A stretch of 64,000 nt of DNA, taken from Pisaster brevispinus (Eukaryota; Echinodermata; Asteroidea; Forcipulatida; Asteriidae). Shown piece after piece: positions 21,612 to 36,600 of the stretch; the stretch's first letter is position 1, and each line of letters starts with the position of its first letter. The translations under genes were made by a program, and so were the position numbers. The stretch spans positions 23,878,527-23,942,526 of the forward strand of contig JAMKCF010000004.1 in NCBI GenBank assembly GCA_023634235.1, read 5' to 3'. The notes beneath the pieces are model-generated. The model ran no database searches. It was given only the letters and a program-made list of their open reading frames with translations, and was not told the DNA's origin.

Positions 21612-24600
21612 CTGTATGGAAGATCAAGACAAGATGGAGATGAGTCTCAACAGAAGTTGATAATGGTTCAACCATCTTGGGTTTTTATCATCATAACAAA
21701 ACTGAGACGCTATGGACAGCAAAGACAGGTTTCTTTTTATGAAATGTAAATCATAGCTTTCAACCTCAGTGTTCAGACAGGGAATCTGACCAAAAATTAC
21801 TTCCTTTTAACAAACTTTTTGTTAAAAATCTAGTAAGGTTTGCAGTAACACCATGTACATGAGTAGGATTTGGAACTTTGCACGGTGGAGATACAATCTA
21901 GTAAGGTTTGCAGTAACACCATGTACACGAGTAGGATTTGGAACTTTGCACGGTGGAGATACAATCTAGTAAGGTTTGCAGTAACACCATGTACATGAGT
22001 AGGATTTGAAACTTTGCATAGTGGAGATACAATCTAGTAAGGTTTGCAGTAACACCATGTACATGAGGAGGCTATGAAACTTTGCCATGCAAAGTTTCAA
22101 AAATACAATCTAGTAAGGTTTGCAGTAACACCATGTACATGAGTAGGATTTGGAACTTTGCATGGTGGAGATACAATCTAGTAAGGTTTGCAGTAACACC
22201 ATGTACATGAATAGGATTTGAAACTTTGCATGGTGGAGATACAATCTAGTAAGGTTTGCAGTAACACCATGTACATGAGCAGGATTTGAAACTTTGCATG
22301 GTGTGGATAAAATCTAGTAAGGTTTGTGGTAACACCATGTACATGAGTAGGATTTGGAACTTTGCATGGTGGAGATACGATCTAGTAAGGTTTGCAGTAA
22401 CACCATGTACATGAGCAGGATTTGGAACTTTGCATGGTGGAGATACAATCTAGTAAGGTTTGCAGTAACACCATGTACATGAGCAGGATTTGGAACTTTG
22501 CATGGTGGAGATACAATCTAGTAAGGTTTGCAGTAACACTATGTACATGAGTAGAATTTGAAACTCTGCATTATGGAGATACAATCTAGTAAGGTTTGCA
22601 GTAACTTCATGTTCATGAGAAGGCTTTGAAACCTTGCATGGTGGAGATACAATCTAGTAAGGTTTGCAGTAACACCATGTACATGAGAAGGCTTTGAAAC
22701 CTTGCATGGTGGAGATACAATCTAGTAAGGTTTGCAGTAACACTATGTACATGAGTAGAATTTGAAACTTTGCATGGTGGAGATACAATCTAGTAAGGTT
22801 TGAAACCGTGCATGGTGGAGATACAATCTAGTAAGGTTGCAGTAACACAATGTACATGAATCCCTCTTTAATGAGTTGTGGTGGTTCTGAAAACAACCGG
22901 TGGTGTAACAAACTCAATGTTTCGATCCAGAGAACGCTGGAAGACAACCAGCGCACATTGCTGTAACATCAAGTTGTTACACCACCATTTCTTTTTAGAA
23001 CCACCACAACTCATTTAAGAGAGTTTAGACTCATGTACGAGGTGCTACCGCAAACCTAACAAACAACGACGAAAACACAAAAACAACAGAAACGAAACCT
23101 ACCCCTGATTTTTTTCTTGTATTCTTCTGGTTTATGCAGGTACATAGCTGCAGCATCTCCGTTCAGGGGGTCCCCCGGATTGGGGTACGCCAATAATTGG
23201 GGTAGGAATGACTCGAAAATGTTGGATAAATCTGGAGATATAAAAATATACAGACACTGAAAATGTTAATGAGGTGAGGAAAGTTTATTTTAAATGTTAT
23301 TTGCCTTGGAATGACAATTTACAAATATTACAGTTCCATAACATCAACTATCAAGTTATAAACCACAAAGGAAACTGACAGGGTACATTTAAAATGATTT
23401 GGGGTTGAACAAAGAAAAAATGACTAGAGCTGGATTTAAACCAATGACCTCTGGATTAACAAGCTGGTGCTCACCAACTGAGCTACCTAGCCCTATGTTG
23501 GCAGTCTCCCTATTTTGTAAATACCTTGGTTCGGGGGTGCCAGTCGGAAGCTATACAACCACTATAGCTGCAATGTAGCCAGGGATCACACCCAAGTTTA
23601 CGATACAACCTGGGAAGCTGCAGCCAGCGGATCACCTTAAGGGAGACCGCCAACATAGGGCTAGATAGCTCAGTTGGAAGAGCACCGATAATTTAAACCG
23701 GAGGTCGTTGGTTCAAATCCCGCTCTCAATTTTTCTTAGTTCAATTCCAATTCATAATGTCAACTTGTAACAATGTTCTCCAGGGAAAAGTGAGCATATG
23801 TTGTTGTAGCTTCTTGACAATCCACTTTCACGAGTTAACAGACGTGCTAACCAGGAATATGCTTAAGTAAGATGTGAAAATAAGCAAAATGCTTAATGCC
23901 TTGAGATTAAGAACTATGGCATCTGGTAAGCACCAAAAAGCTTTGCTAGAAGATGTATATTACCAGCTAAATTATCATCCAAGCGTAGTCCATGACCTCA
24001 GAGCCATTTTGATTTAAGGAATGATAATATTACTTAACTCTGCTCATCCCGACCCCTCAAAATCCAACAGCATGTTTTGTTTGATTCTGCTCGACTGAGG
24101 ACTGCTCTAGTAAACTGATCATGCTTTATGTGGGATCAGGCATACCACCATAATCAGAGTACAACAGTTTGGGTGTTAAGTTACTGTGAGGGGTTGGACT
24201 GAGGACTACACTAGTGAACTGATCATACTTATCATGGGATCTGGGCTCCATTTCGCAAAGAGCTCAAATTGATCATAAGATCTTAATTTCTAAGCAAAGT
24301 GTGACATCACAATACAAATTATGTTGACAACTCGTCTTAAAATGAATCTTAATACTTTGTGAAATCGAATCAGCCAAATAGTTTGGGTGTTGAGTTACTA
24401 TGTGGTGTTGGATTTTGTTAGAGGGAGGAAAGATCCTGGTAAATCACTCAAGGGAGTTCAGGTAAATAGATTTATATACTGCACAAGTCATGGTGTATGG
24501 GTTGGTGACCTACTTCTGCTTCGCAGTATTCCTGCCAGACTAAGCAATGCTTAGCTGAGGTTTGTGAAGTCTGGGTTTCAGTCCAACGTGTTGAGTGATT

Positions 24601-27600
24601 TTCTACGAGTGCTGTTTTGCAAACAAGGGCAGAAGAGCAGAAAAAATGACTCACCGTATAACGCTGACCATGTTTGGTTAATTACATCGAGGCATACCGT
24701 CCCTGAGCTGTGTAGAGGAAAAGAACAACATTTCCTGAGATGTGTGGTTTCAATAAAAACGTGTAGTTATTCAAACGAAAGAAATCGGAGCAAGATGATT
24801 TGATCTACATTCTTTAAGCATACTTCTGTTGATCCCGGCCATCACATTCGGGGCTGTTTAATAAATTTACTCAAGCGACGTTTGTTTGTTTTAGCCATTG
24901 TCTTTTTATTTGCTCACATGACCTTGTTACTTTTATAATTGTTTGTGTGGGTTTTATGATAATGGCCAAATGAAGAATAAGAATAAAGAATAAAGAGATG
25001 TACGATCTCCAAACTGGGCTGTCATTTACTTGGGTCAACGAAAAACCAAAGGTTCACAAAAACTTTGGACTGAAAAATAGGGGGTGAGAGTCATGGCTGA
25101 CAAAAAATGTTTGCAACAAGGGTTCAAGTTTTAGTAGGTATGATGAAATGATGGAACTTTAAACTGTGTTGTAGAATCCAAAGAACTTTCCTGAAAAGTA
25201 TCAATGTACCACTGCAGAAGTAGATTAAAGAGTATGATTTATCTATATATTTTATAAAAAACACAACAAAAACCCAGCTATTTATTTCACCAGGCGGTCA
25301 CAAAGTAGTCTGAATTCAGATTAAAGTCTCAAATTTCTTATCAAAAAGGGGCATTGACTGCCGACAGTAAATTAAATGATTTTTAAAATGAAGTTTGAAA
25401 CAAATGTTTGGCCGCTGTTTGTTTCTGATTAAGTACACAGGCAACCTCTTCCCCAGGGTGTGTCGAGCAGTACGAGGTTGACTGCTCTCTCACCCTGGTA
25501 TTGGAACATTTGCATATCCAAAATTTTTGGATACGTATGCAAATTAGAATAGTCTGGCTGCATATCGAAATTCACGTCTTCGCCATAGTCTCGTGGTCCA
25601 GTACCAGATTTAGTAGCTTGTATGTATTGGAAACATGTACATGTGCTAATGTAATGTTGTTGTCCAATCAGGGTCCAAGTGAGGAGTTTCCATCCCAGGG
25701 TTTACTATTTACAAACATGGTTGGAAATAAAGTAAACCATGGGGACGAGGTTGGTACACAGAGCACTGGGAAACCAAGGCGTACGATCGTTCGTTGTAGG
25801 GTTTCCTCGATACCGATTTATACCTAAGCACCAACACAGTCAAATACTGTCTAGATTGTAGTTGTGAGCAGTAAAAAAAAAAATAGTTATGAAACCTTTG
25901 TATTTAAGTCTGCGAATGAATCACAAAATGATATCGGAGAAATTGCTGTACTGTTTGTGATTTTTTTTTCAAGCTTTGAAGGACTTGGGGCTGTTTTAGT
26001 TGGGAGGTATGATTTCAAAAAGAAAAAGAAAGGGAAACAGAACAAGTGTACTTACGCTTCGTCTATGTTTGGATGGTAGATTTTGTTCAAAAAACCTGTA
26101 TCAAGAGAATAATTCCGGATGACACATTAAAAACTTATAAACCTACTAAAGTTCTCTTCAAATTAGCTTCAAATTGAAGTTTTAATGGCAACAATCTTTT
26201 CCAAAAATGATCAGCAAGGGAACAAGTTTTGGCAACTCTTAAGTTGCTTAAGTGTGTCTCAGCTTGTCTCAGCTTGTCTGCCAGGACAGGGGCCCATCCT
26301 GATCCCCTTGTTGTGGGAGGGAACAGCTATTGAGCGGCGTTCACAGTGGGTGTAACATGGTCCGGAAATGGGTCGTGTTTGCCCTACCAACTCTTTCTTT
26401 TGGAGCTAGATCCAGCACTGAATGATTTGTTTTTATTTACCCTTGCCGGGACAATCCCTTTGTTGTTGGTGGCCCGCTTTCCGCCTAATACACTGGCCGG
26501 GACTGAAGACTGGATAGTGTCTCCTCCATGACCCACGGAACTGCCAGAACTCGGATCTCCCCCCTGCTACTCCTCCCATTATACAGACAAGATTCATTCC
26601 GCACCAATTTTTAGCCATTAGAATAAACTGGCTAAAACTCTATAATCTTTTTTTCAAACATAACGAGAAACCTTACTAAGAAATGGTGTAAAGTACGCAA
26701 CTAATGGAGCTAACGGAAAAGGGTGTGTACCATAGCCTGCGCTAAGAAAAAGACGAAGATAACATTGTGCTCATGCCGCATGGCATTGAGGGTAGATCAG
26801 TAGAGGTCACTATTGCGTGTAAATCTTAGCATTCTTGTCCCTGCACTGCACGGTAACCAGAGTGACGCAGACATAAATGTTATTTTCAAGCATTGGAACA
26901 CTATTGGATTGGAACGTTTCAAGGTTTTTAATTTTTAAAAGAATTCGGTTGACCTTTTTTGCTAGTTTGTAAAAACCGCCATCTTGAAACCAAGCCTAAC
27001 CGAGCCAACAACTTGTTTACGGTTCGGTAGGAACAGCTGCATCACCGCATTGAACATGCAATGCTTTATCCAATGACCAAAGCTCCAACTCGTTTCTGGT
27101 CAGGGCCACTTAAACACACCTCTTGTATCAAGCACTCTGTGAATTCTTGCTTACCAATTGAAGGCGATTTAAATGGATATTTATCAGGTAGATCTACTCG
27201 TACTTTCCATACACCGCCGTCATAAGGAGCTGCAGAAAAAGATGAAAAAAGAAGAAGAGAGTCATGTTACGAGAAAGACAAATGCCTGATTTCAACTTGA
27301 GAAAGTTAGTAAAAGTATGAAGCATGAAAAATCTAGTTGCAGGGTTGAAGGTTTTCAGGTTTATAAATAACATAACATAACAATTAAAATTTATAAGGCG
27401 CTATTCCATCAAGATCATCAATGCAATTCTATGAAGCACTTTTTCAAGCCAAGTAGGCCCTTCAAAGCGCCAATTGTATTGCACCCATTCATCGGACTCT
27501 ATGCATTCCTGAAATCATCCTAACTCCTTAGGAATATGCAGCACCAGCAGCCAAATGGGAGCACAGGTTGCTAATAAATCACATTGCAAATTTCTACGCT

Positions 27601-30600
27601 CACAGGTACCTATTTACTCCTGGGTGATGTGAAGCAACTATGGTTAAGGGCTCGCTCAAGTACAGAAGTGCCTCAACCGGGAGCTGAACCCACACCTCAA
27701 TGTCTCAGCCATCAGAGCTTGAATTCTGTGCTCCAGACCCCTTTCCGTTCGCCATGACATAATTTTCATGAAATATTAACTGTACATGTGTTTTGATTTC
27801 TCATACTTTATGTGTGTTTTGAAGTTTTTGACAAAATAGTTAAAAACAGACTTTTGAACCATAGTGCCTGGCTTGATACTTCCAGGAGGCAACAGAGGCA
27901 ATTGCCTCAATGTCCCTCCTCATTGCCTTGGTGTCTTTAAATCCTTCATTAGAAACCTATCATCCCTCATTGAGGTGCCCTTTTTACAAGGAAAAAATGC
28001 CGTGCCCTTACAAGAACGAAGTATCGGGCTTGTAGTGGTGCATGGAAGTTCACTTTTATTAAACATGGCCATCTTAGAATGGTTTGTCTTGTGGTCTAAA
28101 TTCAATTGTTTATTGTCTTCATGACTTGTTTTAGAACGTTTGCACATGACGCTGTTTGAGTAGGGTGCCCTCGGCTAGAGGTCAAAAGAAGATAGCTCAT
28201 TGGCTGATCCTGTGCATCGTAGCTATGCATTTCCCATTGTTTTACCTCTAAGATGGCGGCTTGATGACGTCAATGCCTATACCTTTTCCTGGTTTACTAC
28301 GTTTCATAAGTTGTTAATTGTAAATGTTAAATTCTCTTACTTTTGAATGTGGGTGTTGACATTTTTGGCAGAACAACAAATAATTAAAAAACCCTTATAT
28401 TCTCCAATCCCAAATTGGAAGGACAAAAAAGTCTGAGCCTTTTTTTTAATTATGAGAATTAGTATGCATTATATATTGCTCTTGTACGCGGGGAACGTGA
28501 CGTACATGTACAATTACATCTTCCACTTATCACATGATGCACACGGCAACATTTCCACAGTAGAAAAATCAATCACAACTACATGTACGTGAATGTTTAA
28601 TGTGTTTGTTTCCTATAGTGCAATGAACCCAGTATGAATCTGAAAGACTAGACAGCCGGATAGCAATCTCTGTAGGCTAGATACGTTTACCAGTGCAGAA
28701 GAGTGCAGTGCAATTGAACCCCATTCGATATTGTAAGTGAGTGATCCTGTACAACTCCAAACGATGCTGATAATATGGTTTTTGGAGTCACAGGATCGTC
28801 TGGAAGATACTTCCAATTTTCCTACTTGCCTACTTGCTTTTAAACCTTTACCTCTGTCATGTCACCTGCATGCCATCACAAATACTGTATTCTAATAAAA
28901 AAAAAATTAAAAAAGGAACCCTGACTATTTTCCCATGATGTGTTAGCCAGAGTGGGTGTCTGGGTGTCTTTTGGACTTCCTGTTTGAAATTTAGACACCC
29001 TGTTTTGTCATTTACATGTAAATGTATCGTACATGTAAGTGAACAATTTGGAGCCCAGTTTTGAAATTCCAAGCAAATATGGACACCCTTTCACCAAATC
29101 CTGGCTAAAACCTACCCCTCCATCTCAATTGGGCCACAGTGATTACGGCTATGTGAGTTTTTCTGCATGGTGTGCATTAAACCTCTCACAGGCTGGCTGT
29201 ACTCAAGCCTTTGATAGATAGAAATGTTGATCATATTGATCATTGGGTCAATTAACCATCTAAACTCCCAAACAGGATAGACAGATTTAGCTGTTTATGT
29301 GCACAGTATGACGTACCAGTTTCACTATTAAGACGTAATTTCTAAAGGTCTATACAGCCACTTGACACAACAACGCTTGCAACAAAGAGATCGTTTTTGA
29401 GGTTTTTTTCTCTCTCTTCTACGTCTGAAGATTTTAACGGTCTGACAGCCTCGTCTTATGAGGTGATGTCTTACGTATGTTGGTAAGAGCCAGATCCATA
29501 CATAATGGAAAGAGCAGAGCATGACTGCGTCTTGAATCATGCAAAAGGACTAGAAGAGTTGAACGATTCAGTCTTAAAGAAAAAGAGTATACGGCATTTG
29601 TAAAAAAAAAGAAAAAGTTTTTGTAGGTGAGTCCAAAGATCATTTTGGGTAAAACAATATGCAGCTTGGGAGCTTGATGGAGCTTGGGAAATGTGCTGCA
29701 ATTTTTTCACTGAAATATAACTTATTTCTTGTTTGAAATGAGGAATTCTATTTCATGCAAATGTCCTAACTGTAGTTGGGCCAGCCCAATTTACAATGTA
29801 TATATGAAGGAAGACATACTCTAGTTGGGACAAGCCCAATTATTGATTTTCTCTACTTCAGTCCATGATAAACAGTTTGCCCCCAAAAGAGTTTTTTTTT
29901 TACTTATAATGCCAAGATTTGACTGTAACCGGTTTATATAAAAAAAGCATAGCCGCAGGCTAAGGAAGTTATGTTAACAAGAATGACCTTTTTTTAAGTT
30001 GACAGGTAAATTTGTTTTCTCTAGATTTGGATTGCAAAGAAAGCGTGACATTTCCATCCTTCACTATCCCACTAGCTATCTCAATTACATCAGAAACTGC
30101 AAGTTACACTGACAGGACATGGGATCTAAACCTCAATTCTTGTTAAAAATACATAATTTGATGGAAAATTGCCAACAGAACAAGGAAACCACATCAAGGT
30201 TACATGGAAGTAAATGTTAAAAATAAGCATCCTCCAAACTGTTTTGCAAGAAATGTAGGACGAGTAAACAAATTACTGTACTTTCACAAGAAGCTCATTT
30301 TGTAATATTTCACAAACACTAGGAGTTTCGCTTGGAATGTTGTTTTTTCCCCATCATATCAGACTTCAGATAAATTTAAGTTTTGATTTATTTTTTGTTT
30401 TGTCTACGTATAACAAACACAAACTTTTCTTCATTGGTTAAAATGACATAACCCCAAATATATATGTGGCCAAAAATACGTTTCAAATGTTTCATTTATA
30501 CAATTTTTTATAACTATACTCGTTACTAAAATGAAAAAAAAAGAGAAAAACAAGAAGAAACCCAAAACAAACCGTAAACACATAATTAAATTCACAATCA

Positions 30601-33600
30601 GCTACATGTAAAAGCGTAGTGCAAAGTTAGCGAGGAAGAATGAAAAAAGCTTGAAATAAACATTTAACTCAACGAATTTTGTAAATGGACATCAGAACAA
30701 AAAATTGTCTATTTTATACATTAGAAGTGGTTTGTTTGTTCATGGTATATAGAACCTAATGCCAGAACGATTTAAAACAAAGCAGTGGAAGGGGGGGGGG
30801 GCTGGAGCACTAATATTGCATTACTGCAGACTAAATTGTGCCAAATCTCTACACCTTGATGATCCTCCTTTGTTTACTTCCTGAAAAATATCAGATTTAT
30901 GCTGTGTAATTACACTTTATGGGTTCAACACTGTGTATAAATGACACTGCTATCTGTAATCTGCTCTTCTTGCTATCAATCTTACTCCCCTCTAATGAGT
31001 GAAAGACAGTAGGAGACGAGCAGGTGATGCGGATCAAGAACCAATTATCTGATCCCATCCATCAAAATCACCCCTCAACAACCCCCCCCCCCCCAAGCCC
31101 CATTTACATGATTTAGACAGCACTGGACAGCATGCTTCATTAAGTCTTCCCAGGACATGTCACCCTCAAGGGGATCCGTTCTAGTTCTCCCAGGTTCAGT
31201 TGCTTTATTTACAGCACCAGGGAGATGAGAAGTACTGGGCTTTTTCATTTGAGGGTGAAAATTACAAAATGTTTACCTTAAGGAAAATTTGAAGCTTTGA
31301 ACCAAAAACTGTTTTAGCAAAATAAAAGTGTAATTTAACTACAATTTAGCTTGTGGACCACTATGGCAATCGACAGGGCACACTAATGACAAAAATAGTA
31401 CCTGGATCTCAGACAACGGTCAAAGTTCACTAACGTTCGCGCATGTACGTGTTCAAGCTTTATGTTTACTCGCATCTGACTGTATTAATACAGTAATTAC
31501 TGTGGTCTGGTGTGCCGATGCGGTGATCGCGTGAGAGCTTGGTGGTGCAATGATTGTCTGACAAAAACAGGCTTTTTGAGCCGAAGTGACATCATTCATG
31601 CGGAGTGCTAAATTCATTGCTCTGCTTAACGTGAAATTCTGGGCTTCCAGTCACCAATCTCCACTTACTGAATTATAGGGCCAAATTTATGTGCTAGCTG
31701 CACGAGCGAAGAATGCTTAGCGATACGCTTTTAAAATCTTTAAACATCAACCCTAGGGGCTCGATTTCACAAACATGGAATTGCTCTAGATGCATGGAAT
31801 TAGTAGTGATTTGTATTGTGACATCACACTTTGCTTAGCAATTAAGACTGATACACATATCTTAAGATCAATCTGAGCTCTTTGAGAAATTGAGACCTTG
31901 TTCCTCAGCTGGATCGCCAACCCTTCCCACAAAAAGACACATATAAGATTGTTGTTTACCTGCTCACAGTTCTGATGTGTACCTGACGCTTGTAATCTAA
32001 AATGTGACAGGTTCTATTCATGCAGAAGCGCTCCTTTATGTGTTACATGAGCCTGGCGTGTAGTCCTTGTTGTATGGCATCACTAATGCCATTTGGTGAT
32101 ACAGTGTTAGCTTTATGAGTCAGGACACTAGACACCAGAGAGTCTCTGGCAGAGAATATGCATACTACATTGGTGATGAGACAAACAAAGACAGTACAAA
32201 GGAAAATAGGACGGCACTCGATCTATAAATGATGTTTAAAGCTTATGTGTGGATAGGAGAAAGTGACTATTTCTAGAGCCAGCCATGTGTGCATCTCATT
32301 TGGGAGGACGTGCTGGCTCAGAAAAGAGCCGCTGTGGTCTGGATGTTTCGAAAGATATACTTAACTCATCTTCGTTTTATAATTCCATGAATATAACCTT
32401 CCTGAAGATGTGCAGAGTGTACTTTTTGAAATGTCGACACTACTCAGTGGATCTTTTCAGAGCCAACACTCCTCCCTAAAGAGATTCACATATGGTTGCT
32501 CCCGGAAGTATACTCATAAAAGTCACTTTTCACTCAATCTCTAATCACATTATTGTGATCAATACAACATTCATGAAAATGCAAGCATGCAGTCGAAGTT
32601 CTAAACATATTCACTCCGTGTTTTCTTAAGCTGTGCATGATGCCATCTGCATCTCTTCTTGGGGGGGGGGGGGAAGGGGTTACAAGTGACAAATAAACTA
32701 CATAGTCCTAAAGGCAGATCTGCATGTTCAATATATGCATATAATCCTCATTACTCCCTCAGGAGATGCGCAATACACGAACGGCATGTCGGCATCCTCT
32801 CTCAAACGAAACAATTGCGTTCGAATTAATACCTTAGTATCAAAAATCTCAACATGTTAAATGGCTTTGATTTAGCCTTAAGCAAAGGCATAATTGCATT
32901 ACAAGACTACATCAAATACGGCCATTGATGTCCACTCAACATAATGAAGACTATACGCAATCCAATAACTATATTAAGCCATGAGTGACGGTGAGCAGGT
33001 GAACACAGGGACGGAATAATAACAACGCGATTGTCAACAATTTATGACCTCAGCGGATGAGTAGCCTGTGAAGCCCAGGCCCTTGATTATAAATACTGAT
33101 TAAGACGATTTCGTCCAAAACATGATTTTGAAAATTATGTGAAAAATAAGCCGACTTCTTTGTAAACATCACCAACTGGGCTTAATTTCTGGCACTGCTT
33201 TCCACTGATTTGTGCCCTTACGATCGCCCAGTAATGATAAAAATTCTGTGGGCTGCGATGGAAGAAGTCTAATTGTCTTGGAATTGGGCCTTGCTGTGCT
33301 ACTTCAACCTAGTCTACTGAGCCAATTCGGCATCCTGGCGGCATCCTCCACAATAACCTTAGTTGCGCCATTTTGGGAGCAAATTTAATCCCTGCATGTG
33401 TTATACGGTGTAGTAGGCATTTTAGGCAACACAGCATTTACACGCTTCATAACGTAGACTTTATGTGCAGTTTGAATTCCAAAATGGCCAGCAGGGTGGA
33501 CAGTAGCCGCGTGTTACCTTGGTGCAAGAGGTCAATACACATAGGTACACAGTTGTGCTACCACACGCAATCCATGCAGCTGAATGGTTTCAACTGGTTG

Positions 33601-36600
33601 GACAACTCACCGGAAAATATTTCAAAGTGGAGTCGAAAATATAAGACCATATTCAAGTCACACCTATTTATATTAAATTGCCCCAGTCAGGACATTTACA
33701 TAACCCCTTACTGTTGAAGTTTACCTTCTAAAGAAAAAAATACACAAATGGACACATTTTTGAACACCAGGAGCAGAAAGGATGTGAATTCTTTGAATGA
33801 AAAAGTAAAATATGTGTAGGTGTGCCAGTCCTATGCAGACAGACACGGCCAGTTCTATTGAAAACTACACGTGGCCGTGAAAGAATGACAATGTTGAAGG
33901 GCATGACAAGGTGATATTAAATCATAGCCAGGTATGCCATTCATGAGTCACAGGTAATCTTATCCCACAGTTACTGTGGGTGTGATCCCGATCCACTTAC
34001 ACAATTTTTTGAGGAGACGAGATCAAATTATGGTTCTATTTAAAGGGAAAGTACATCAGTGCTTTTTTGAGGGTTATTTTCATTCCAATCCTCTACCCTT
34101 TAATTTCATTTGATTTCATTTCATTTCATTTATTCTCTCAGAAAAGCGAACATAATCACTGTACTAGCCAAGAACCCAATGGGGGAGAAAACGAGGAAGG
34201 GAGTTTTTAGATGTGGGAGGAAAACCCCAGAGAATTATTCCACAGAAAACCCATGCAGTCAGGTACACAGGTAGGGACTAAAAGACCCAATCCACATAGT
34301 GCCCTGGTGGGATTCGAACCAGGGTCCTAGAGGCCCTGGCTCCCCTTGAAGTCTTACAGCAGAAATTTCAATTTCCCTCAAAGAGGGGCCCTTTAACTAT
34401 GGGACAACAAAGTATCAGTTGGTACTCAACTCCCGACCCCAGCAGTCTTTCTCAAAATCAAAACACAAAAAGCAATTAATCGACAATATTAGCTTTCTAA
34501 AAATACATCAGTCGATTGTAAGTTCCTGATTGTGATTAATGTTGTGTAAACCATCAATTCTTGGTAAAATAAAGGAAAACAATGTCCCGCCAGGTCTTGT
34601 GGAATGCAAAAGAATAAATAAATAAATACTAGGTTAAAAAAAAAACTTCACACAAAGGGCTGATGGTGGTGTGCTTTAGAGAAGGTTAACACAGCAAGCT
34701 AACTTTGCCTCAAAAACTATTTGATACTTGCTCTAGACTAGCACCAACTTTGTACTGAATGCATTTTAATAATACAAAAACTGTGAGTTTTTTTATGAGG
34801 TACAAAAACTTTAATCCTAAAGCATGCAGCGTTTATATTTGCACAGATGATGAAATTCAGAGAAGCTGGACGAGTCGTGTGCTGTCATGTTAGTGTCAAG
34901 TACTGGCCGTAGCTCTTTTCTCAACCTGCACACTTGTAGGCGTAAAGGTCAACCTCACAGTCTTCTTCTTGTCATTGCGGGAGGGCTCTTAATAAGGAGT
35001 GACACTGGGGGATTCATGCATGGTACACTGACCCTCACAAGATATCCTCAGAGAGTTGTTCAGAAGGAACAGGTTTTTTAAGATCAGCACAGTACCCCGA
35101 CATCTACACCTTTTCAATTATTTGAATGTATTTTATATGTAGTTAGTCTACACAAAGGCTCATGAAGCCCTATTCGCTCTTTGCACGTATCCGCCATGCA
35201 AGGTTTTATAGCCAGGATCTGGTAAAAGGGTGTCCAAATTTGCTGGGAATTTAAAAACTGGGTGTCCAAATTGTTCACTTACAATACGCTTACATATGGC
35301 AGATAAAACAGGGTGTCGAAAAGACACCCTGAGATACCACCTCTGGCTAACACTACATGTATGTCGCCATGTGCATGTACAGCCTCGGTTTCATGCTTCA
35401 TTTGTATTGTATTCATGTATCCGTTTGGATGAAAGTGTTGAAATTGCATTAATGTGACAATATAATGCTTCTATTCACTGCTGTCCTCAATTCGAGGCTC
35501 AACACGTAAATGGCTGGCTGACCGTGCAATGTGGGAACTCACACTACCAAGTCAATTCCCAGGATATATAAACCCAGTTTCACAAAACACTAACATTAAC
35601 AATTCAAAACGCTAACAATTCCGTAGTGATTTGAATTATACCATATTTTGTTTAGCAATTATGATTGATACACATCTTTAAAGATCAATCTTAGCTCTTT
35701 GTGAAACTGCAGGAAATTCCTGGGGAATCTTAACCCCGCTGCCACCCAATGTTCGCTCAACACTTGATTACAACCTTCCTGGGGAGAATGAACACTCCGT
35801 ACGATAACCCCGGGCTAATCTCACCTAATCCAACTCCCACTCTAGGGTTTCCCCAGAAACAGCCATCCCCCAGGAGTTTGCAAGGATCAGCAATTCAAGT
35901 TTGAAAAGTTCAACCAAATTTTCACGGGAAATTTGTCGACGTGCGAAAGGGGCTTTAAAAGGAGAATTTGACTGAGGAATTCAGATGTTGAGTGAACCGA
36001 GGACCGTCCAGGGCCACATTTCATAGCACAAAAGGTAGCTCAAGCACAACAAAAATATGCTTACAACAATAAGGTTACCAGCCAAAATACCATGCAACAT
36101 GTAATTATCTGTGACTGGTATCCTGCTTATTTTGGCTCAGCAGACAATCGTTAACCCATAATTTCTGCCCAGCTCTATGTAATTGGGTCCTGGTCGTAAC
36201 TGAATGCCTCATTGAGATATTGAATGAAACAGATGAATTAAATGAGTTGGCTTCAACACTGAATGAATAATGGAACGTATGAGTGCACTTCAATTCAGCG
36301 GCATATTTAGAGTGAATTGTATTTAATCCTCGCCACTACCCTTTCATCACGGAGAATGCTAAAAAACCTATAACAACACCAGCTGTGTTATCCATATAAT
36401 GTTATCACTAACATCAATTATGAGATGCATATAAAAATAAAACTTGGCATGCTCGGTTTGTCTGTGGAGTAATTCTCATCCGTTTTATTCAGAGAGTACA
36501 TGTATATGAGAAATTACCCTGGACAGGTACGAACACCCCCCCCCCTGACACATTCCTCTGCGATCTCCCCAAACGTATTCCAGCTCCGAAGCGAAGATAT

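Larger units (their letters stand above)
21612..23102 (-). other. UBE2H: UBE2H intron 6
   Basis: Canonical GTAGGT...CATACAG. It is dominated by a 68-bp minisatellite and a hairpin element, annotated separately. Confidence 0.9.

Noticed and set aside
21828..22857. CRISPR-like regular repeats
   Set aside because: The units are contiguous tandem copies without unique spacers, and the genome is eukaryotic. It is a minisatellite.
23430..23730. Functional tRNA-Asn gene
   Set aside because: Several stem mismatches, a degenerate B box on one copy, and SINE bodies attached. The inverted pair arrangement is that of a repeat.
25501..25827. 108-codon plus-strand open frame in UBE2H intron 4
   Set aside because: No domain, no conserved motif and no tied splice sites. 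Its length is within chance for this much sequence.
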